The notes below the pieces were generated by a model. That model was not told the origin of the DNA, searched no databases, and saw only the letters and a list, made by a program, of their open reading frames with translations. Source: Candidatus Gastranaerophilales bacterium (GTDB lineage Bacteria; Cyanobacteriota; Vampirovibrionia; Gastranaerophilales; Gastranaerophilaceae). From it: DNA of 42,729 nucleotides. The stretch spans positions 1 to 42,729 of the forward strand of contig CALVBW010000021.1 of NCBI GenBank assembly GCA_944325945.1, read 5' to 3'. The position numbers and the translations under genes were made by a program. Positions 23,980 to 32,976 of this stretch are shown here, piece after piece (position 1 is the first letter of the stretch; each line of letters starts with the position of its first letter).

Positions 23980-24336
23980 TTATTCAGCTGCTGATTCTTC
24001 AGTTGCTGCGGCTTTTTTCTGAGCAGAAGTTCTGATTTTGTTAATCATAACTCTTGTAAAGCCTTGTCTGTGACCTTGTTTTCTTCTGTAGCCTTTTTTA
24101 GGTCTTTGTTTGAAAACAATGATTTTTTTAGCTTTGTCATGAGCAAGAACGGTTCCTTCTGCAGAAGCGCCTGTAACGTAAGGCTGACCTACTTTTGATT
24201 TTTTACCGTTTACGATCATAACAACTTTATCAAAAACGATTTTGCTGTCTTTGTCTGCGTCGAGCAGTTCTACGTCAACATAGCGTCCTTCTTCGACCTG
24301 ATACTGCTTTCCGCCTGTTTCTACAATTGCGTACAT
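23980..24336 (-). CDS. rplU: 50S ribosomal protein L21
   Basis: A 118-residue L21 starts MYAIVETGGKQYQVEEG and contains the KKGYRRKQGHRQ signature (about residues 79-90). The last 15 residues are an Ala/Glu/Lys-rich extension (AQKKAAATEESAAE), longer than the E. coli protein. It binds 23S rRNA in the large subunit. It forms the standard rplU-rpmA operon, driven by a near-consensus promoter 135 bases upstream through a GC-hairpin leader. Confidence 0.97.
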   Translation of the reverse strand: MYAIVETGGKQYQVEEGRYVDVELLDADKDSKIVFDKVVMIVNGKKSKVGQPYVTGASAEGTVLAHDKAKKIIVFKQRPKKGYRRKQGHRQGFTRVMINKIRTSAQKKAAATEESAAE

Positions 24337-24467
24337 TTCATATTTCCTTTCATTTTGGGTTTCGTAACCCTTGGGGGTTCGGCTTCATTGTAAAAAGCGT
24401 TTTTCGCTAAATTTAACTTTTCGCCCCTCCGGGGTTTTTCATAACGAGTTACCGCATACTAATACGT
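24337..24467 (-). promoter_or_regulatory. Leader of rplU-rpmA, candidate autoregulatory RNA
   Basis: The minus-strand leader of about 131 bases contains three hairpins: CCCC-GGA-GGGG (24424-24434), GCGAAAAACGC (about 24397-24408) and AACCCCCAAGGGTT (about 24368-24382). Ribosomal protein leaders that bind the encoded protein are known before L21 genes in other phyla. The same role is likely but unproven here. On the plus strand the first hairpin is followed by TTTTT. Confidence 0.45.
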
Positions 24468-24473
24468 ATGTTT

Positions 24474-24502
24474 ATTATCCGATACAGAAAAATCAATGTC
24501 AA
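24474..24502 (-). promoter_or_regulatory. Promoter of rplU-rpmA
   Basis: On the minus strand TTGACA - 17 bases - GATAAT, with a consensus -35 box. It is divergent from the murF promoter that starts about 25 bases away. Confidence 0.82.
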
Positions 24503-24524
24503 GTAGTTTTAATATTTGTAAAGT

Positions 24525-24555
24525 TTGTGATTTTGGTTATTTTTTGCAGTAAAAT
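24525..24555 (+). promoter_or_regulatory. Candidate murF promoter, probably leaderless
   Basis: TTGTGA - 19 bases - TAAAAT; the -10 box ends seven bases before the murF ATG and no Shine-Dalgarno is present. The spacer is longer than ideal, so the -35 assignment is weak. Confidence 0.45.
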
Positions 24556-24562
24556 TATAAGT

Positions 24563-25894
24563 ATGAAGGAAGATGAGATTGTAAAATCAGCAGGGGCAAA
24601 AGTTCTTAAATCCGGCGAAAGTGCTGCGGACTATGTACTTTCGACCGATACACGGAGTATAAAAGCGGGTGAAATTTATCTGCCGCTAAAGGGTGCAAAT
24701 TTTGACGGCGAAAAATTTATTCAGGACGCCTTGAAAAAAGGTGCTGCGGGGTATTTTACGACCGGTGATGAAGTTTTTGACGGCGCGTCTGTTGTTTTCA
24801 AAGTTGAAAACACGCTGGAGGCTTATTTGAAGCTTGCAGGGTATTACAGGGAAAAGATTAACCCGAAAGTCATAGGTATTACGGGAAGTTCCGGCAAAAC
24901 CACGGCAAAAGAGATGATGTATTCGGTTGTCAGCCAGAAATACAGAACCGTTAAGACTTTTTCCAATCATAATAACGAAATAGGTTTTTGCCAGACGGTT
25001 TTTGAAATGGCACCGGAGACTGAGGTTTTGATAGTCGAGATGGGAATGAGAGGTCCTGGCGAAATTGAACTTATATCACGCTATGCGCGTCCGGATATCG
25101 CGGTAATAACAAACGCCGGAACTTCGCATATAGGACGGCTCGGCAGCGTTGAAAATATTGCAAAAGCCAAATGCGAAATCGCCCTGCATCTTAACCCGAA
25201 CGGAACATTTATAGCGCTGGATCAGGACAGAATTAAAAATAACGTTAATTTTTCAGGCGAAAAGGTCTATTTTTCGTTAAAAAATGTCGAAATAACGGAA
25301 AAAAATCAGTCTTATACGAGATTTATTTATGATGATGAGGAATATGAATTAAGCGTAGCGGGCGACTATAACGTGGAGGACGCGCTCGCAGTGATAGAAA
25401 CAGCAAAAAGGCTCAATATTGGATATGAAAACATCAAGGCAGGACTCAGGGCTTATAAACCCATTGAAAAACGGTGGGAAGCCCTTAGTGTTGCCGGATT
25501 TAAGCTGATTAACGACAGTTACAACGCCAACCCTGATTCCATGAAAGCGTCTGTCAAAACTTTTGTGGAGCTTTATGAAAAACCTGTTGTTGTACTCGGA
25601 AATATGGGTGAGCTGGGTGAAAATGAAATTGAGCTTCATAAAGAGGTTGGAAAATTTTTGGCAGAGCTGAAAAATATTAAAAATGTAAAATTTTTGACTG
25701 TCGGAAATCTTGCGGCGGAAATCGGCAAAGAGCTTGAAAAATCGGGTATTCCAGTGAAAAGTTTCGGGACAAACGAGGAGGTTTCACGTTACATTCTTGC
25801 TAATCCCGATATCGGTAATACAATATTTTTAAAGGCATCAAGGACGATGAAATTTGAAGAAATTATTGAAAATTTAAAAAGAGGTGCACTATGA
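24563..25894 (+). CDS. murF: UDP-N-acetylmuramoyl-tripeptide--D-alanyl-D-alanine ligase
   Basis: This 443-residue ATP-dependent ligase adds D-Ala-D-Ala to the UDP-MurNAc-tripeptide. It has an N-terminal UDP-substrate domain, a P-loop GITGSSGKTT (105-114), HNNEIG and a Lys in the AKAKCEIA segment. NDSYNANPDSM precedes the C-terminal domain. The ATG at 24563 starts MKEDEIVKSAG and aligns with the family's N-terminus. The open frame extends upstream through the rplU promoter region, which is not coding. It is the first gene of the murF-mraY-murD-ftsW-murG operon and overlaps mraY by four bases. Confidence 0.95.
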   Translation: MKEDEIVKSAGAKVLKSGESAADYVLSTDTRSIKAGEIYLPLKGANFDGEKFIQDALKKGAAGYFTTGDEVFDGASVVFKVENTLEAYLKLAGYYREKINPKVIGITGSSGKTTAKEMMYSVVSQKYRTVKTFSNHNNEIGFCQTVFEMAPETEVLIVEMGMRGPGEIELISRYARPDIAVITNAGTSHIGRLGSVENIAKAKCEIALHLNPNGTFIALDQDRIKNNVNFSGEKVYFSLKNVEITEKNQSYTRFIYDDEEYELSVAGDYNVEDALAVIETAKRLNIGYENIKAGLRAYKPIEKRWEALSVAGFKLINDSYNANPDSMKASVKTFVELYEKPVVVLGNMGELGENEIELHKEVGKFLAELKNIKNVKFLTVGNLAAEIGKELEKSGIPVKSFGTNEEVSRYILANPDIGNTIFLKASRTMKFEEIIENLKRGAL

Positions 25895-26871
25895 TAATGA
25901 TTGCGGTGTCATTTCTTCTGGGAATGATTTTATGCCTCCTGTTCGGGGTTCCGTACATAGATTTTTTAAAGAAAAAAATGATAGGGCAATATGTAAAAGA
26001 TCTTGCGCCTGAGGCTCATGCCAAAAAGCAGGGAACACCGACAACCGGCGGCGTTTTCATAATAGTTGCAATAATTGCTGCTGCTTTAATCACGTTAATG
26101 CTTGCGCAGCGGCTTACGACAGATGCCCTGATAATTATGCTGACACTTGTTTTTTATACTTTTGCGGGATTTCAGGATGATTATATAAAAATAAAAGGCA
26201 AAGGAAACGACGGCTTGACACCGCGCGGAAAGTTTTTAAGACAGGTTGCGATTGCGCTTTTGCCGACGTTGTATGTAATGATGACAAATCCGTTCGGGGC
26301 ATATTTTTCAGTCGGGCACTGGGTAATCAATCTCGGCTGGATTTATCCGCTTTTGTCAATATTTATAATCACCGGTGCGTCAAATGCTTATAATTTGACG
26401 GACGGATTGGACGGGCTTGCGGCGTCAACGGGTGTGCCGGCATTTATTGCGTGCGCCCTGATTGCCATGTTTACCGGATATCAGGAGGTCGCAATAATCT
26501 CAGCGGCTGTTGCGGGTTCATTAATCGGATTTTTAAAATACAACAAGCCCAAGGCACAGGTATTTATGGGCGATACAGGCTCCCTTGCAATCGGCGGTTT
26601 GTTGGGTACTCTGGCGGTTATGGGCAAATTCGAGTTTCTTTTAATCTTTATAGCCGCGGTATTTGTTATTGAAACTTTATCGGTAATAATTCAGGTTACA
26701 AGTTTCAAAACAACCGGCAAAAGGGTTTTTAAGATGGCACCGATTCACCATCATTTTGAACTGTGTAACTGGAGCGAAAAGAAAATCGTCACGGTATTTG
26801 CAATTTTTTCTTTAGTATGTTCATTATTTGCAATCGGTTTATTTGAAGTATTTGTAAAAGGGATAATATAG
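25891..26871 (+). CDS. mraY: Phospho-N-acetylmuramoyl-pentapeptide-transferase
   Basis: This 326-residue integral membrane enzyme has about ten membrane segments. It transfers phospho-MurNAc-pentapeptide to undecaprenyl phosphate, giving lipid I. Signature segments are G-T-P-T-T-G-G (48-54), the DDY pair (96-98) followed by KGNDGLTPRGKF, NAYNLTDGLDGLA (about 165-178), FMGDTGSLAIGG (about 224-235) and the histidine-rich MAPIHHHFE (about 283-291). All catalytic Asp and His positions are present. ATGA overlap couples it to murF, and murD starts directly after its stop. Confidence 0.97.
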   Translation: MIMIAVSFLLGMILCLLFGVPYIDFLKKKMIGQYVKDLAPEAHAKKQGTPTTGGVFIIVAIIAAALITLMLAQRLTTDALIIMLTLVFYTFAGFQDDYIKIKGKGNDGLTPRGKFLRQVAIALLPTLYVMMTNPFGAYFSVGHWVINLGWIYPLLSIFIITGASNAYNLTDGLDGLAASTGVPAFIACALIAMFTGYQEVAIISAAVAGSLIGFLKYNKPKAQVFMGDTGSLAIGGLLGTLAVMGKFEFLLIFIAAVFVIETLSVIIQVTSFKTTGKRVFKMAPIHHHFELCNWSEKKIVTVFAIFSLVCSLFAIGLFEVFVKGII

Positions 26872-28182
26872 ATGAAAAAGGTTCTGGTACTCGGGTTATC
26901 AAAAAGCGGAATAGCAGCGGCAAAGTTTTTGAAAAAGCACGGATTTGACGTTTATTTAACGGAAAGCAAGAGTGTTGAGCCGGATCATGAGCTGGAAAAA
27001 CTCGGGATACATATAGAAACAGGCGGGCATTCTTTAGGGTTTGTCGAGGGTTCCGAATTTGCGGTTACAAGTCCGGGAATTCCTCCGCACAGCACAATTA
27101 TTCAGCTTTTAGGCATGAAAAATATTCCCGTAATTTCCGAACTTGAGCTTTGTTACAGAATGAGTAAGACGCCGTTTGTTGCGATAACCGGTACTAACGG
27201 CAAGACGACAACGACGGCTTTGACGGCGCATATTTTTGAAAAGAAATTCAAGGCAAAAGCCTGCGGAAATATAGGTCAGCCGCCGTGTGATTTTGCTGAT
27301 GACAATCTCGACTATTACGTCTGCGAAATGAGCTCATACCAGATTGCTATGTGTCCGACTTTGACGCCTTTTATCTCTGTCTGGACTAATTTTACTCCCG
27401 ATCATATTGACTGGCATCAGGGAATTGAAAATTACTTCGCGGCAAAAGCCAAAATTTTCAAAGCGCCTCAGGCTCCGAAATTCTCCGTCCTCAATGCTTG
27501 CGATGAAAGATTAAAAGATTTTCAGGCAGACGGTACGGTTTTCTATTTCGGGGAAAGAAAAACAGGCAACTCCTGCTATGTTAAAAACAACGAATTTATT
27601 TACGAAAATGACGGAGTTGTGGAATTTGTTATGCCGGTTGCGGATTGTCCTTTGGTCGGCGAACACAATTACCAGAACACGGAATGCGCAATAATCTGCG
27701 CCAAGCTTGCAGGAATTGACAATGACACAATACGCGGGGCAATTAAAGAGTTCAAATCTCCGCCGCACAGACTTGAATATGTCGGAAAAATCGGAAAAAC
27801 CGCTTTTTATAACGATTCAAAAGCCACAAACCCCGAGGCTGCAAGCGTTGCTATAAAATCTTTTAATAATCAGGATGTCCTTTTGATTGCTGGCGGAAGA
27901 GATAAAAATACAAGTCTGAAAGAATTTTGTGATGATATTAAAAATCATATCAAAACCGTAGTATTAATCGGGGAGGCTGCCGAAAGATTTGAGAAAAATC
28001 TCAGAGCAAGCGGATTTGAAAATATTTTGCATGCCGATACTCTTGAGGCTGCAATAGATAAGGGAATTGAATTAATGCCTGATGTGGTATTGCTTTCGCC
28101 GGCATGTGCAAGTTTTGATATGTTCAAGAGTTACGAGGAAAGGGGGGACGTTTTCAAAGACTATGTCTTATCAAAGATCTGA
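26872..28182 (+). CDS. murD: UDP-N-acetylmuramoylalanine--D-glutamate ligase
   Basis: This 436-residue ligase adds D-Glu to UDP-MurNAc-L-Ala in the cytoplasm. The N-terminal Rossmann domain starts MKKVLVLGLSKSGIAAAKFL. The P-loop is AITGTNGKTTT (about 104-114). FTPDHIDWH and NDSKATNPEA are the central and C-terminal signatures, and RDKNTSL binds nucleotide. The ATG follows the mraY stop by one codon's space (TAGATG) without its own strong RBS, so coupling is likely. The 3' end overlaps ftsW by 20 bases. Confidence 0.97.
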   Translation: MKKVLVLGLSKSGIAAAKFLKKHGFDVYLTESKSVEPDHELEKLGIHIETGGHSLGFVEGSEFAVTSPGIPPHSTIIQLLGMKNIPVISELELCYRMSKTPFVAITGTNGKTTTTALTAHIFEKKFKAKACGNIGQPPCDFADDNLDYYVCEMSSYQIAMCPTLTPFISVWTNFTPDHIDWHQGIENYFAAKAKIFKAPQAPKFSVLNACDERLKDFQADGTVFYFGERKTGNSCYVKNNEFIYENDGVVEFVMPVADCPLVGEHNYQNTECAIICAKLAGIDNDTIRGAIKEFKSPPHRLEYVGKIGKTAFYNDSKATNPEAASVAIKSFNNQDVLLIAGGRDKNTSLKEFCDDIKNHIKTVVLIGEAAERFEKNLRASGFENILHADTLEAAIDKGIELMPDVVLLSPACASFDMFKSYEERGDVFKDYVLSKI

Positions 28183-29341
28183 AAACCGTGAACCCGTAAA
28201 GCGTCGTCATCCGATTCAAAGCATAATTGTGTCGTCGCCCGATACAACATTGCTTGTTGCGGTAGCTTTTCTCGTGATAATAGGTTTTATGGCAATATTT
28301 TCGGCAACTGCGCCAAAGTGTCTTGATGAGGGCGGAAACCCGGCACAGTTTTTGATTAAGCAGATTCTTGCATTTGTTGTGGGATTTGTCGGATTAAAAT
28401 TCTTCTCAAATTATGATTACAAAAAGCTTGCCGAATGGAACACAATTTTTATGATAATAATTGTTGTTGCGCTTGTTCTTGTGGATTTTACACCGCTCGG
28501 GGTTACGGTAAACGGTGCAAAAAGATGGATAAATATTGCGGGATTTCAGCTTCAGCCGTCGGAATTTGCAAAACCTGCGGTTGTAATGCTTCTGGCGTCT
28601 GCTTTTAAAAATGACGCAAACCTGTTTGACCAGAATAAATGGGTATTTGCATTTATTCCGATACTTATAATGATAGCGTTTATCTTTGCCCAGCCGAACT
28701 TGAGTATGGTAATTTTACTTTTAGCAACGTCGGTTGTGGTTTATTTGTGTGCGGGCGGGTCGTTAAAATTGTTTGTAAGCTGTCTTGTCGCGGGGATTAC
28801 GGGAATTGTAATTGCAGCGACAACGGTTATTAAGCCTTATCAGCTGCAGAGATTGAGAATTTGGCGCCACCCTGAAACTGATCCTCAGGGCGCGGGGTAT
28901 AACATAATCCAATCGCTGATTGCCTTTGCCTCAGGCGGGTTCAGCGGGGTAGGCTATGGCGGCTCTATTCAAAAATTGTATTACCTCCCCGAATGCCATA
29001 CTGACTTTATTTTCGCCATTATTGCCGAAGAAATGGGGTTTATCGGGTGTATTCTGGTAATCGGATTGTTCTTTACCTTTGTACAGAGAGGTCTTTTGAT
29101 TGCGGGAAGATGTCCGGATATGTACGGCAAGCTTCTGGCTGTCGGAATTACGTTTTCAATAGGATTTCAGGCGTTTTTGAATATGAGCGTCGCAAGTTCA
29201 TTCCTTCCGACAACGGGTGTTCCGCTTCCTTTTATAAGCTACGGCGGCTCGTCTTTGATCGTTTCATTGTGGATGGTCGGAATTTTGTTGAATATTTCCA
29301 AAAAACGTATTAAAAAAATAAGGAATGCGGAAGGTGACTAG
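28163..29341 (+). CDS. ftsW: Peptidoglycan glycosyltransferase of the SEDS family, FtsW
   Basis: This 392-residue polytopic membrane protein polymerises glycan strands at the septum. It contains SEDS signatures: the Phe-Ser-Ala-Thr start (AIFSATAPK), the large periplasmic loop with GYNIIQSLIAFASGG and GYGGSIQKLYYLPECHTDFI, and the C-terminal PTTGVPLPFISYGGSS. The catalytic Asp of the loop is in HTDFI. The start MSYQRSENREP at 28163 lies inside the 3' end of murD. The upstream AGGGGGG is a possible RBS at about 15 bases. It overlaps murG by 17 bases. Position within the mur cluster favours FtsW over RodA. Confidence 0.95.
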   Translation: MSYQRSENREPVKRRHPIQSIIVSSPDTTLLVAVAFLVIIGFMAIFSATAPKCLDEGGNPAQFLIKQILAFVVGFVGLKFFSNYDYKKLAEWNTIFMIIIVVALVLVDFTPLGVTVNGAKRWINIAGFQLQPSEFAKPAVVMLLASAFKNDANLFDQNKWVFAFIPILIMIAFIFAQPNLSMVILLLATSVVVYLCAGGSLKLFVSCLVAGITGIVIAATTVIKPYQLQRLRIWRHPETDPQGAGYNIIQSLIAFASGGFSGVGYGGSIQKLYYLPECHTDFIFAIIAEEMGFIGCILVIGLFFTFVQRGLLIAGRCPDMYGKLLAVGITFSIGFQAFLNMSVASSFLPTTGVPLPFISYGGSSLIVSLWMVGILLNISKKRIKKIRNAEGD

Positions 29342-30428
29342 GTATTTTATAACAGGCGGGGGCACGGGCGGCCATATATATCCTGCGGTGGCAATTGCGG
29401 ATTATTTGAAAGACGACGGAGAAATTTTTTACGTCGGCAACCCGCGTAACCTTGAATTCGATATTGTAAAGCATAAAGGTTATAAATTTTTGCCGGTGCA
29501 TGTTCACGGAATGCCGAGAAAAGCCTGTCTAGACCTTTTAAAATGGAGTGTGCAGCTCGGTTTTGCCGTTATAAAAGGGTTTTATTATATTTTGAAATAC
29601 AAGCCCGATGTAATTTTCGGAACTGGCGGTTATGTGTCTGCTCCTGTTTTAATTGCTGCGGCGATGTTAAGAAAGCCTTTTGTAATGCATGACTGTGACG
29701 CACAGCCCGGGCTTGTTACAAGGTATCTTTCACCTTATGCTTCAGGGGTTTCGCTTGCATTTGAGTGCGCTCAGGATTTTATTAAGAACGAAAACTGCTA
29801 TATTACGGGTAATCCTTTGCGCGAAGGGTTCAAAACACTTTCAAAACAGGAGGCAAGGCAGTCTCTCGGACTTGAGGATAAGCTTACCCTATGTATTATG
29901 GGTGGCTCTCAGGGCGCAAAGTCTATAAATTCCGCCGCTGTCGAGATTTTGAAAACTCTTTCACAAAAATACGGTATGCAGATTATTTTCCAGACCGGCA
30001 AAAAGAAATTCAACGCGGTAGAGGAAAGTTTATCAGCGCTTTATCCTGAATATGCCGAGGACAAAAATATAATTATAAAGCCGTATTTTGACGATATGGT
30101 AAGTGTTTTGAAAGCGTCCGACATTGCGGTATCGCGTGCGGGGTCATTGAGTATATCAGAGCTTTGCGCGTCGGGGATTGCGTCAATTTTTGTACCTTAT
30201 CCGCATGCAGCAGCCGACCATCAGCGGAAAAACGCAAGATTTATGGCGGAAAAGAACGCCGGAATTTACATTGAGGATGATGAAATTTCGCCGGATATTC
30301 TTTTGAATACTATTGTTGAGCTGGTTGACAATCCTGACAGGCTTAAAACAATTCAGAAAAACGCGCTTGAACTTGCTAAATTCAATGCGGCTTTTGATAT
30401 TGTAAAGGTTATTAACGAATGTTTGTAA
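29325..30428 (+). CDS. murG: UDP-GlcNAc:undecaprenyl-pyrophosphoryl-MurNAc-pentapeptide GlcNAc transferase
   Basis: This 367-residue glycosyltransferase makes lipid II from lipid I at the inner face of the membrane. The G-loop GGGTGGH (11-17) and PAVAIADYL bind the lipid substrate. GTGGYVSAPVL and GGSQGAKSIN are the second and third signatures. SRAGSLSISEL binds UDP-GlcNAc. The first ATG at 29325 has only AGGA close to it; a GTG at 29334 is a possible alternative. It ends the operon. No terminator is obvious before the glyS promoter. Confidence 0.97.
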   Translation: MRKVTRYFITGGGTGGHIYPAVAIADYLKDDGEIFYVGNPRNLEFDIVKHKGYKFLPVHVHGMPRKACLDLLKWSVQLGFAVIKGFYYILKYKPDVIFGTGGYVSAPVLIAAAMLRKPFVMHDCDAQPGLVTRYLSPYASGVSLAFECAQDFIKNENCYITGNPLREGFKTLSKQEARQSLGLEDKLTLCIMGGSQGAKSINSAAVEILKTLSQKYGMQIIFQTGKKKFNAVEESLSALYPEYAEDKNIIIKPYFDDMVSVLKASDIAVSRAGSLSISELCASGIASIFVPYPHAAADHQRKNARFMAEKNAGIYIEDDEISPDILLNTIVELVDNPDRLKTIQKNALELAKFNAAFDIVKVINECL

Positions 30429-30444
30429 ATTGCGGTAAATTCAT

Positions 30445-30473
30445 TTTACAACGGGTTTTGTTTGGGGTATGAT
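30445..30473 (+). promoter_or_regulatory. glyS promoter
   Basis: TTTACA - 17 bases - TATGAT, giving a leader of about 50 bases with AAAGGAC before the start codon. Confidence 0.65.
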
Positions 30474-30528
30474 TTTGGGGTAAAATATACCACTTATCAC
30501 TTTATTCACCAAAATAAAAGGACACGAA

Positions 30529-32520
30529 ATGAGCAAATATTTACTGGAAATAGGAACTGAAGAATTACCCTACAGGTTTATACCGTCTGCGATTGAGCAG
30601 TTGAGAAAGGGCTTTGAAAATTTTTTAAACACAAATAAAGTCGGATTTGATAAAATTGACGTTTATGCAACCCCGCGTCGTCTGGCGGTTATTGTTGCAG
30701 GACTTGCCGCTAAAAGTCCGGATGAAGAAAAAATTGTTAAAGGTCCTATAAAAAAGGTCGCCTATGACGAAAACGGCAATCTCACACGCGCCGGCGAAGG
30801 ATTTTTGAATAAAAACGGACTTAAACCCTCTGATATCTATATCGAAAACGATTACATCCACGCAAAAATTCTTGTAAAAGGCAAATCAATCGTTGAATTA
30901 CTTCAGGAAAACGTCCCGTCTATTGTCATGAAGCTTCAGGGCTCTCATTTTATGAGATGGGGATATAATGACGAAAAATTCTCCCGTCCTATCCGCTGGA
31001 TTGTGTCTGTGCTTGATAGAGACGAGGTTAAAATAAAAATTATTGACAAAGAATCCTCAATTTATTCACGCGGTCACAGGTTTGCCCAGCAAAAAGTTAT
31101 GATAGGGCATCCGGATGATTACGTGGAAACCATGCGCAATGCCTGCGTTATCGTTGACCAGAACGAAAGAAAACAACTTATTATTGATAAAGCTAAAGCC
31201 GAAGCCGACAAGCTCGGTGCAACCGTCAGATACTCAGATGACCTGCTGGATGAGGTTACGTATATTACCGAATATCCCGTGGCAGTGGTCTGTGAGTTTG
31301 ACCCGAAATATCTCGAAATCCCCGAAGAAGTCACGGTTACCGTTATGGCGGTTCACCAAAGATATTTCGCGCTCTACAAAAACGGCAAATTGATTAATAA
31401 ATTTATTACCATGACAAACTATATCGGTGATGAATTCGCTAACATAAAAGCCGGAAACGTCCGCGTAATTAAAGCAAGACTTGATGATGCGGTATTTTTC
31501 TTTACCGAAGATACTAAAAAGCCGCTTATAGATTACGTCGAGGACTTAAAAGGCGTTACGTTCCAAAAAGGTATGGGATCAGTTTACGACAAAACGCAAA
31601 GGATTATTGCGCTTTCAAAAGACATTGCGTCTGACCTCGGCGAAACCTCGCCGACAATTGAGCGGACAGCACTTTTGTGCAAAGCTGATTTGACAACCAG
31701 CCTTGTGTTTGAGTTTACGGAACTTCAGGGCTTTATCGGCGCTGATTACGCAAGAGTTTCCAAAGAAGATGCGCGTGTCGCGGAGGGTATTAAGGAACAC
31801 TATTTCCCTCTAAATGCGGAAAGTGAAACTGCAAAAGGTATTGAAGGGCAAATCGTTGGTATAGCGGATAAATTGGATACGATTTGCGCCGTGTTTGCCG
31901 ACGGCAAAAAACCGACAGGCTCCTCTGACCCGCTTGGCGTTAGACGTGCGGCACTCGGTGTTATGAGAACCGTTCTTGATGCAGGACTTAAAGTTAATAT
32001 CGCAAAATATATTGATAAAGCCGTTAAATTGCTGCCTGTTCAAAAAGACTGCGCGGATGAGGTTAATGAATTCTTTGTCCAGCGTCTGATTATTATGCTT
32101 TCCGATAAATTCAAAAGAAATGTTCTGGAAGCATGCGCCGGATCAAGAAATCCGCTTCTGGATTTGAATGATTACATTGAAAGAGTTAAAATAGTATCAG
32201 AGCTGAATTCACCCGAAATGCTCGAAAGCGCCAACAGGGTTATCAGAATTTTGAAAGAAGAAAACCCTGCGCCAGTCGATACTAAATTATTCAAAGAACA
32301 GGCTGAGAGCATGTTATATGAAGCTGTTATGTCTGTTAATGAAAACTTTAAATACGGTGTTTATCTTGAGGCTTTGATTGCCATAAATCCAGTCGTAGAG
32401 AAGTTTTTCAATGATGTTCTCGTAAATGACCCTGACGAAAATGTTAAGAAAAACAGACTCGCACTTTTAACTTTATTGAAACATAAGTACGAAGTGCTGG
32501 CAGATTTTAGCAAGCTATAA
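30529..32520 (+). CDS. glyS: Glycine--tRNA ligase beta subunit
   Basis: This 663-residue protein opens MSKYLLEIGTEELPYRFIP, the classic GlyS start. It contains VMAVHQRYF, the RLDDAVFFFTEDTK block, and KADLTTSLVFEFTELQG. GKKPTGSSDPLGVRRAALG follows. It ends in an anticodon-binding-like helical domain. The beta subunit recognises tRNA-Gly in the alpha2-beta2 enzyme. The alpha gene glyQ, often directly upstream, is not in this window. It lies between murG and a small unknown gene and has its own promoter. Its tRNA substrate, tRNA-Gly(UCC), is encoded 7 kb away. Confidence 0.97.
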   Translation: MSKYLLEIGTEELPYRFIPSAIEQLRKGFENFLNTNKVGFDKIDVYATPRRLAVIVAGLAAKSPDEEKIVKGPIKKVAYDENGNLTRAGEGFLNKNGLKPSDIYIENDYIHAKILVKGKSIVELLQENVPSIVMKLQGSHFMRWGYNDEKFSRPIRWIVSVLDRDEVKIKIIDKESSIYSRGHRFAQQKVMIGHPDDYVETMRNACVIVDQNERKQLIIDKAKAEADKLGATVRYSDDLLDEVTYITEYPVAVVCEFDPKYLEIPEEVTVTVMAVHQRYFALYKNGKLINKFITMTNYIGDEFANIKAGNVRVIKARLDDAVFFFTEDTKKPLIDYVEDLKGVTFQKGMGSVYDKTQRIIALSKDIASDLGETSPTIERTALLCKADLTTSLVFEFTELQGFIGADYARVSKEDARVAEGIKEHYFPLNAESETAKGIEGQIVGIADKLDTICAVFADGKKPTGSSDPLGVRRAALGVMRTVLDAGLKVNIAKYIDKAVKLLPVQKDCADEVNEFFVQRLIIMLSDKFKRNVLEACAGSRNPLLDLNDYIERVKIVSELNSPEMLESANRVIRILKEENPAPVDTKLFKEQAESMLYEAVMSVNENFKYGVYLEALIAINPVVEKFFNDVLVNDPDENVKKNRLALLTLLKHKYEVLADFSKL

Positions 32521-32621
32521 GCGCTTTTTAATAAAAAGTATTAAATTTTGTAAACAATAGTGTAAAAACAGTAAATAATTTTTTTCAGGATACTTTAAAA
32601 TAGTACAAAGGTGAGGTAGTG

Positions 32622-32927
32622 ATGTTTAACCGATTCCAGAATTTCAAGATAGTAAAAAAATTAAAAGAAGAAATCAGCCCGAAATTGCGCTGGCTGAAGT
32701 TCTCAAATAAAAATGCAGACAAAACCTCTTCTGATTATATTCAAATGGTGAGCGGGGTTGAACTGCAGTCAATGTCTGACGCACAAAAGCTGGAAGCAAT
32801 GGTCAGAGAGCAGCTCAAGACAGAGTTTCCGAATATTGAGAGCATGAAGTCTTATGAGCTTCTGGTTGATGCGGTTATGCACAACATGATGAAAAAACAG
32901 CTTCAAGCAGAAGATAATCAGCAGTAG
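32622..32927 (+). CDS. Unknown small helical protein (101 aa)
   Basis: The ATG at 32622 follows AAGGTGAGG by five bases. The N-terminal third is basic (FKIVKKLKEEISPKLRWLKF). The rest is helical and Met/Gln-rich, ending in MMKKQLQAEDNQQ. It has no signal peptide, membrane segment or known motif. It lies 101 bases after glyS and is closed by its own terminator, so it is probably a separate transcription unit or a glyS readthrough gene. Confidence 0.7.
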   Translation: MFNRFQNFKIVKKLKEEISPKLRWLKFSNKNADKTSSDYIQMVSGVELQSMSDAQKLEAMVREQLKTEFPNIESMKSYELLVDAVMHNMMKKQLQAEDNQQ

Positions 32928-32943
32928 ATGATTATCATATTAT

Positions 32944-32973
32944 AAAAAAACACCCTTAGGGGTGTTTTTTTTT
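32944..32973 (+). terminator. Terminator of the 101-residue gene
   Basis: AAAACACCC and GGGTGTTTT form the hairpin, with a nine-T run after it. The dispersed family B element starts four bases later. Confidence 0.9.
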
Positions 32974-32976
32974 AGG

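Noticed and set aside
24371-24562. Upstream extension of murF
   Set aside because: The extension runs through the divergent rplU leader and promoter and has no counterpart in MurF proteins.
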